Source: Campylobacter_A concisus_Y
Lineage (GTDB): Bacteria; Campylobacterota; Campylobacteria; Campylobacterales; Campylobacteraceae
Assembly: GCF_902460415.1 (NCBI RefSeq)
Contig: NZ_CABPTY010000002.1
Coordinates: 547,892 to 611,891, forward strand
Reading direction: 5' to 3'
Length of the DNA stretch: 64,000 nt
Each line of letters starts with the position of its first letter. The first letter of the stretch is position 1. The notes below the pieces were generated by a model that did no database searches, was not told the origin of the DNA, and saw nothing but the letters and a program-made list of their open reading frames with translations. The translations under genes were made by a program, and so were the position numbers. Shown one piece after another: positions 60,614 through 64,000 of the stretch.

Positions 60614-61701
60614 AAATAAACAAAAATAACGAGGATCAATCGAGCTTTTGGGTTTCGTACGCGGACTTGATGGCGGGTCTGCTCTTTGTTTTTATGCTGC
60701 TAATCGGCGCTGTCGTCGTAAAATACGTCCTAACTCAAAACACCCTTGAAAATAAAGAGCAAGCCATTATCACGGCACTAGCAAATTTAAAAGACGCTCA
60801 GGGTAAGAATTTCACCCTTGAAGAGCTAAATGAAGCCCTAAAAAGCGAGCTTTCAAAGATAAGCGACGAAAATATAAATTTAAAAAAATCAAATGAAATT
60901 TTTGTCATCCAAATAGACGCCCTAAAAGAAAAACTAGCCCAGCTCATAGAGCAAAACAAAGACGCAAATGCGAGCATAAAAGAGCTAAATGCTAGCATTT
61001 TTGATCTAAATCAAAAGATGATCGTGCTAAATGATGAAATTTCATCAAAAGATAGAGCGCTTAGCGACGCAAACGAAAGCAGTGAGAAAAATTTAGCCAA
61101 GATCGCCTTTTTGCTTGAGCAAGTGAGCCAAAGAGAGGCTAGATATGACGAGCTTTTAAGGGATCTAAACGTTACTCGCGATAGAGTTAAAAATTTAACC
61201 GGTATCAGAGTAAAAGTGATCTCAGCCATAAAAGATAGGCTAGGCTCAAGCATCGAGATCGATCCAAACTCAGGCGCGCTAAAGCTTAGCTCTTCAGTGC
61301 TTTTTGATAAAGGCAGTGCAGTCTTAAAAGAAGAGGTCAAAGAGGAGTTAAAGGCCGCGCTTAGTAAATATTTCGACGTACTTTTAAATGATAAGGATAT
61401 AGCGTCAAATATTGATCAAATCATAATCGAAGGCTTTACAGATAGCGATGGAAGCTATATTTATAACTTAGAGCTTTCGCAAAAAAGAGCTTACGCGGTG
61501 ATGGAGTTTATAAACTCATTTAGCGATGATGTGCGCCTTAGAAAGCTACTTGTCGCAAGCGGGCGAAGCTACAATGAGCTGGTTTTTAAAGACGGAGCCG
61601 AGGACAAGGATGCTTCAAGGCGCATCGAGATCAAGTTTTCACTCTCAAACAAAGAGGCTATCAACGAGATAGAGAAATTTTTGGAGTTTAAGGGTGATTG
61701 A
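60610..61701 (+). CDS. MotB/OmpA-type peptidoglycan-binding stator-like protein (ZorB-like)
   Basis: 363 residues. The single membrane helix (about 17-40) begins SFWVSYADLMAGLLFVFMLL; Asp19 matches the proton-carrying Asp of MotB. A coiled coil spans about 45-200. The C-terminal OmpA-like domain (about 215-350) has VLFDKGSAVLKEEV, IIIEGFTDSDGSYIYNLELSQKRAYAVMEFI and DKDASRRIEIKF, which bind peptidoglycan. With the MotA-like partner it should form a 5:2-type ion-driven motor. Annotated only as OmpA family in C. jejuni (Cj0599). Confidence 0.87.
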   Translation: MKINKNNEDQSSFWVSYADLMAGLLFVFMLLIGAVVVKYVLTQNTLENKEQAIITALANLKDAQGKNFTLEELNEALKSELSKISDENINLKKSNEIFVIQIDALKEKLAQLIEQNKDANASIKELNASIFDLNQKMIVLNDEISSKDRALSDANESSEKNLAKIAFLLEQVSQREARYDELLRDLNVTRDRVKNLTGIRVKVISAIKDRLGSSIEIDPNSGALKLSSSVLFDKGSAVLKEEVKEELKAALSKYFDVLLNDKDIASNIDQIIIEGFTDSDGSYIYNLELSQKRAYAVMEFINSFSDDVRLRKLLVASGRSYNELVFKDGAEDKDASRRIEIKFSLSNKEAINEIEKFLEFKGD

Positions 61702-62545
61702 TAAAATTTGCTTAAGAGGGCGAGAATTTTGGCTTTTAAGAGATGATCTGTTAGGCGAGTTTAACGGCAACAAAGCAAGAAAACTAGAGTATTTTTTAAA
61801 TGCTGATCTTGGCGCCATCAAAGCCATCGTTTCTCACGGCTCAAGCCAGTCAAATGCGATGTATAGTCTAAGCCTTTTTGCTAAACTAAAAGGGCTTAAA
61901 TTTTACTACGTCGTCTCTCATCTAAGCTCAAATTTAAAGCAAAATCCAGTTGGAAATTTCAAATTTGCACTTGAAAATGGCATGGAAATTTTCGTAAAAG
62001 AAGAGCGTGAGAAATTTGCTAAAGAGCTAGCTAGAAGCAAAAATGCACTTTTTATAAACGAGGGCGTGGCGCAAAGCGAGGCTGAGTTTGGTTTTATCAC
62101 GCAAGCAAATGAGATAAATGAGTGGAGCAAAAAAAGTGGCATAAGGCCTGATATCTTCTTGCCCTCAGGCACTGGCACAAGCGCATGCTACCTAGCAAAA
62201 CATACCGATCTTAGAGTTTTTACAGCCCCTTGCGTGGGGGACAGTGACTATCTAAAAAAGCAAATTTATGAGCTAGATAAAGATAGCAAAGTGCAAATTT
62301 TAAATCCGCCAAAGAAGTATCATTTTGGGAATTTATACCCAGAGCTTTATGAAATTTGGCTAGAGGTTTGCAAAAGCGGCGTGGAATTTGACCTAGTGTA
62401 TGACCCTGTTGGCTTTATCACGCTTTTTGCAAATTTAGATAAGCTTGGAGCTGAAATTTTATATATCCACCAGGGCGGAATTTTAGGTAACATTACACAA
62501 AGACAAAGATACGAGAGAAAAATAAAATTAAAGGAGCATGGATGA
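61694..62545 (+). CDS. PLP-dependent ACC deaminase / D-cysteine desulfhydrase-like protein
   Basis: 283 residues from a GTG overlapping the previous gene by 8 nt. The PLP lysine is in FNGNKARKLEYFL, with SHGSSQSNAMYSLSLFAKLKG and LPSGTGTSACYLA for substrate and phosphate binding. Fold-type II, shorter than typical ACC deaminase (338) with the N-terminal region missing. Substrate cannot be told; D-cysteine desulfhydrase activity is possible. It overlaps hisD by 4 nt. Confidence 0.82.
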   Translation: MIDKICLRGREFWLLRDDLLGEFNGNKARKLEYFLNADLGAIKAIVSHGSSQSNAMYSLSLFAKLKGLKFYYVVSHLSSNLKQNPVGNFKFALENGMEIFVKEEREKFAKELARSKNALFINEGVAQSEAEFGFITQANEINEWSKKSGIRPDIFLPSGTGTSACYLAKHTDLRVFTAPCVGDSDYLKKQIYELDKDSKVQILNPPKKYHFGNLYPELYEIWLEVCKSGVEFDLVYDPVGFITLFANLDKLGAEILYIHQGGILGNITQRQRYERKIKLKEHG

Positions 62546-63834
62546 AATTTTTTCATAGCAGCGACGCTGATTTTGAGAGTAAATTTTTACAGCTTGTTAA
62601 ACGAAGCGATAATGATATGAGCGCTGTAATGCCGGTGGTTGCTGGAATAATAGATGAGATAAGAAAAGATGGCGATAGTGCACTTTTTGCGCAGATAAGT
62701 AAATTTGATAAATTTAGCGTTACAAGTAAAAGCGACATAATAATCGATGTAAAAGAGATGGAAGCTGCCTATAATTCGCTAGATAACGCCTTAAGAGTAG
62801 CTTTAAATTTAGCTCACGATAGGATAAAAAGCTATCATGAGCGAACAAAGCCAAGTGACTGGACCTACAAAGATGAGCACGACATCTTACTTGGTGCAAA
62901 ATACACAGCGGTTGACCGCGCTGGCCTTTATATCCCAGGTGGCAAGGCGGCATATCCTAGCTCACTTCTTATGAATGCGATCCCAGCGATTGTAGCTGGC
63001 GTAAAAGAGATCGTGGTTTGCACTCCAGCGCCAAATGGCAAGGTAAATACCTTGCTTCTTGCGGCAATGCACCTTTGTGGCATAAAGACAGCCTTTAAAA
63101 TAGGCGGTGCAAGCGCGATCGCAGCGATGGCGTATGGAACTGCAACGGTGCCAAAAGTAGATGTCATCACAGGACCTGGCAATATCTACGTAGCTACTGC
63201 TAAAAAGCTAGTTTATGGCGATGTAAATATTGATATGATCGCAGGTCCAAGTGAGATAGGCGTTATCGCTGATGATAGTGCTGATTCTCGCCACATAGCT
63301 ATCGATATGCTCTCACAAGCCGAGCACGACGAGATCGCAAGCGCCTTTTTGATAACGCCAGTGGAAGCTTTCGCAAGAGCGGTGCAAAGACACATCGAAG
63401 ATGAGTTAAAGACGCTAAAACGTGAGCCGATCGCAAGTGCAAGTATAAGAAATAAAGCTGCAATAATAGTGGCAAAAGATTTAAAAGAGTGTTTTGTCCT
63501 TATGAATGAGCTTGCTGTTGAGCACCTAGAGATCGCTACAAACGATGCTTTAAGTTATATTGATGATGTGACTCATGCGGGCGCTATATTTTTTGGACAC
63601 TTTACGCCTGAAGCGATGGGAGATTATATCGCTGGACCAAATCACACATTGCCAACTGGAGGAAGTGCGAGATTTTACTCGCCGCTTGGAGTTGAAAATT
63701 TCATGAAGCGAAGTTCGATCATTTCAGTAAGTAAAAAAGGTATCATGCATCTTGGCAAATCATGCATGCAGCTAGCTGAAGCTGAGGGGCTAACCGCTCA
63801 TAAAAAATCAGTTGCAGTGAGGCTAGAAGAGTAA
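62542..63834 (+). CDS. hisD: histidinol dehydrogenase
   Basis: 430 residues, the standard length. DRAGLYIPGGKAAYPSSLLMNAIPA, VDVITGPGNIYVATAKKLVYG, AGPSEIGVIAD and LSQAEHDE form the active site with its zinc and NAD ligands. It carries out the last two steps of histidine synthesis. Other his genes are not adjacent, as usual for Campylobacter. Confidence 0.98.
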   Translation: MKFFHSSDADFESKFLQLVKRSDNDMSAVMPVVAGIIDEIRKDGDSALFAQISKFDKFSVTSKSDIIIDVKEMEAAYNSLDNALRVALNLAHDRIKSYHERTKPSDWTYKDEHDILLGAKYTAVDRAGLYIPGGKAAYPSSLLMNAIPAIVAGVKEIVVCTPAPNGKVNTLLLAAMHLCGIKTAFKIGGASAIAAMAYGTATVPKVDVITGPGNIYVATAKKLVYGDVNIDMIAGPSEIGVIADDSADSRHIAIDMLSQAEHDEIASAFLITPVEAFARAVQRHIEDELKTLKREPIASASIRNKAAIIVAKDLKECFVLMNELAVEHLEIATNDALSYIDDVTHAGAIFFGHFTPEAMGDYIAGPNHTLPTGGSARFYSPLGVENFMKRSSIISVSKKGIMHLGKSCMQLAEAEGLTAHKKSVAVRLEE

Positions 63835-63918
63835 AGAAAAATGGATTTTATAGAGATTTTGCAACTTTTTATAGAATTTATAGTAGAATCCATGGCGAAT
63901 TATTAAAAAGGAGTTGTT

Positions 63919-64000
63919 ATGAAGTTAGGAACTTATATTGCAAACCAGGCTTCAGGAAACTATTATTTAGATCAAGCAAAAAATAGCGAGAAGAAAGCGC
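63919..64000 (+). CDS. FlaC-like flagellin, truncated by the window end
   Basis: 27 codons are visible, beginning MKLGTYIANQASGNYYLDQ, with AAAGGAG 7 nt upstream. The N-x-YYL-x2-A pattern resembles the start of Campylobacter FlaC (ATMMQQNYYLNNAQKASDKAL), a secreted flagellin-like protein that does not build the filament. Too little is visible for certainty. No sigma-28 or sigma-54 promoter is evident upstream; a TAGAAT -10-like box lies at about 63885. Confidence 0.5.
   Translation, partial: MKLGTYIANQASGNYYLDQAKNSEKKA

Noticed and set aside
59300..61701. A complete Zorya defence system
   Set aside because: No ZorC/ZorD or ZorE gene is adjacent; neighbours are fbaA and an ACC-deaminase-like gene, and the locus is core genome.
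1..64000. CRISPR array, prophage, insertion sequence or rRNA operon
   Set aside because: No spaced direct repeats, transposase, phage structural gene or rRNA sequence was found on reading the visible sequence; the N runs remain unknown.

Overview
The window is chromosomal DNA of a Campylobacter (class Epsilonproteobacteria / Campylobacterota). Low G+C, A/T-rich spacers, tightly overlapping genes, a lone HobA (a DnaA-binding factor limited to this class), a CmoA/CmoB pair and several gene orders that I recall from C. jejuni (MBL hydrolase-nadE-lpxK-thrC-kdsB; peb4-fba-MotA-like-OmpA-like; cmoB-Cj0977; rpsO-rrf2-flhA) all agree. The size and extra genes (selenocysteine formate dehydrogenase without a TAT signal, MerT/MerP-like pair, DegT-like protein) fit the C. 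concisus/C. curvus side of the genus better than C. jejuni, but the species is inference. The sequence is a draft scaffold: three N runs (29086-29307, 41251-41414, 49512-49935) interrupt it, and one of them lies beside a damaged gene.

Layout. 1-200: tRNA-Lys and an aberrant tRNA-Glu behind a consensus promoter. 749-5818 (minus): rpsR, ssb, rpsF, holA, rnr and an HDOD protein. 5961-9525 (plus): ilvC, a divergent polysaccharide deacetylase, dprA, ruvX. 9541-13623 (minus): a degenerate kinase/receiver-like protein, queA, tatC, tatB, hemW. 13678-17713: an AraC-type regulator divergent from a Fur-boxed but frameshifted TonB-dependent receptor and a PepSY membrane protein, an iron-uptake module. 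17778-26416: a long run of overlapping plus-strand genes (rppH, lysC, hobA, holB, folP, NADAR fragment, ligA, tlyA, ribF, cmoA). 26671-28947: a selenocysteine formate dehydrogenase on the minus strand. 29420-36389: rpsO, an rrf2 gene broken by a 46-bp tandem duplication, flhA, a DHH phosphoesterase, two small proteins, pyrB, pyrC. 36477-39432 (minus): pepD, MerP-like, MerT-like and a TAT-exported transglutaminase. 39525-42712: small lipoprotein, cmoB, a Cj0977-like hotdog protein and a porin whose 5' end is lost at a gap with a 191-bp inverted repeat. 42889-48938: MBL hydrolase, nadE, DegT-like protein, lpxK, cutA, thrC, kdsB. 49042-49461: a small HTH gene and its 57-residue partner beside the largest N run. 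50138-53442: CIRCE-controlled hrcA-grpE-dnaK. 53539-64000: CopD-like membrane protein, ppk2, dsbD, nth, peb4, fbaA, a MotA/MotB-like (ZorA/ZorB-like) pair, an ACC-deaminase-like enzyme, hisD and the start of a FlaC-like flagellin.

Most genes are housekeeping: replication (holA, holB, hobA, ssb, ligA), translation and tRNA modification (rpsR, rpsF, rpsO, queA, cmoA, cmoB, tlyA), amino-acid, pyrimidine and cofactor synthesis, envelope synthesis and protein folding or export. I see no CRISPR array, prophage or insertion sequence. The items most worth a second look are the core-genome MotA/MotB-like pair resembling Zorya ZorA/ZorB without its effectors, a DegT-family protein in which histidine replaces the PLP lysine, the 46-bp duplication that breaks rrf2, the UGA/SECIS formate dehydrogenase, the porin inversion at a gap, and the odd tRNA-Glu.
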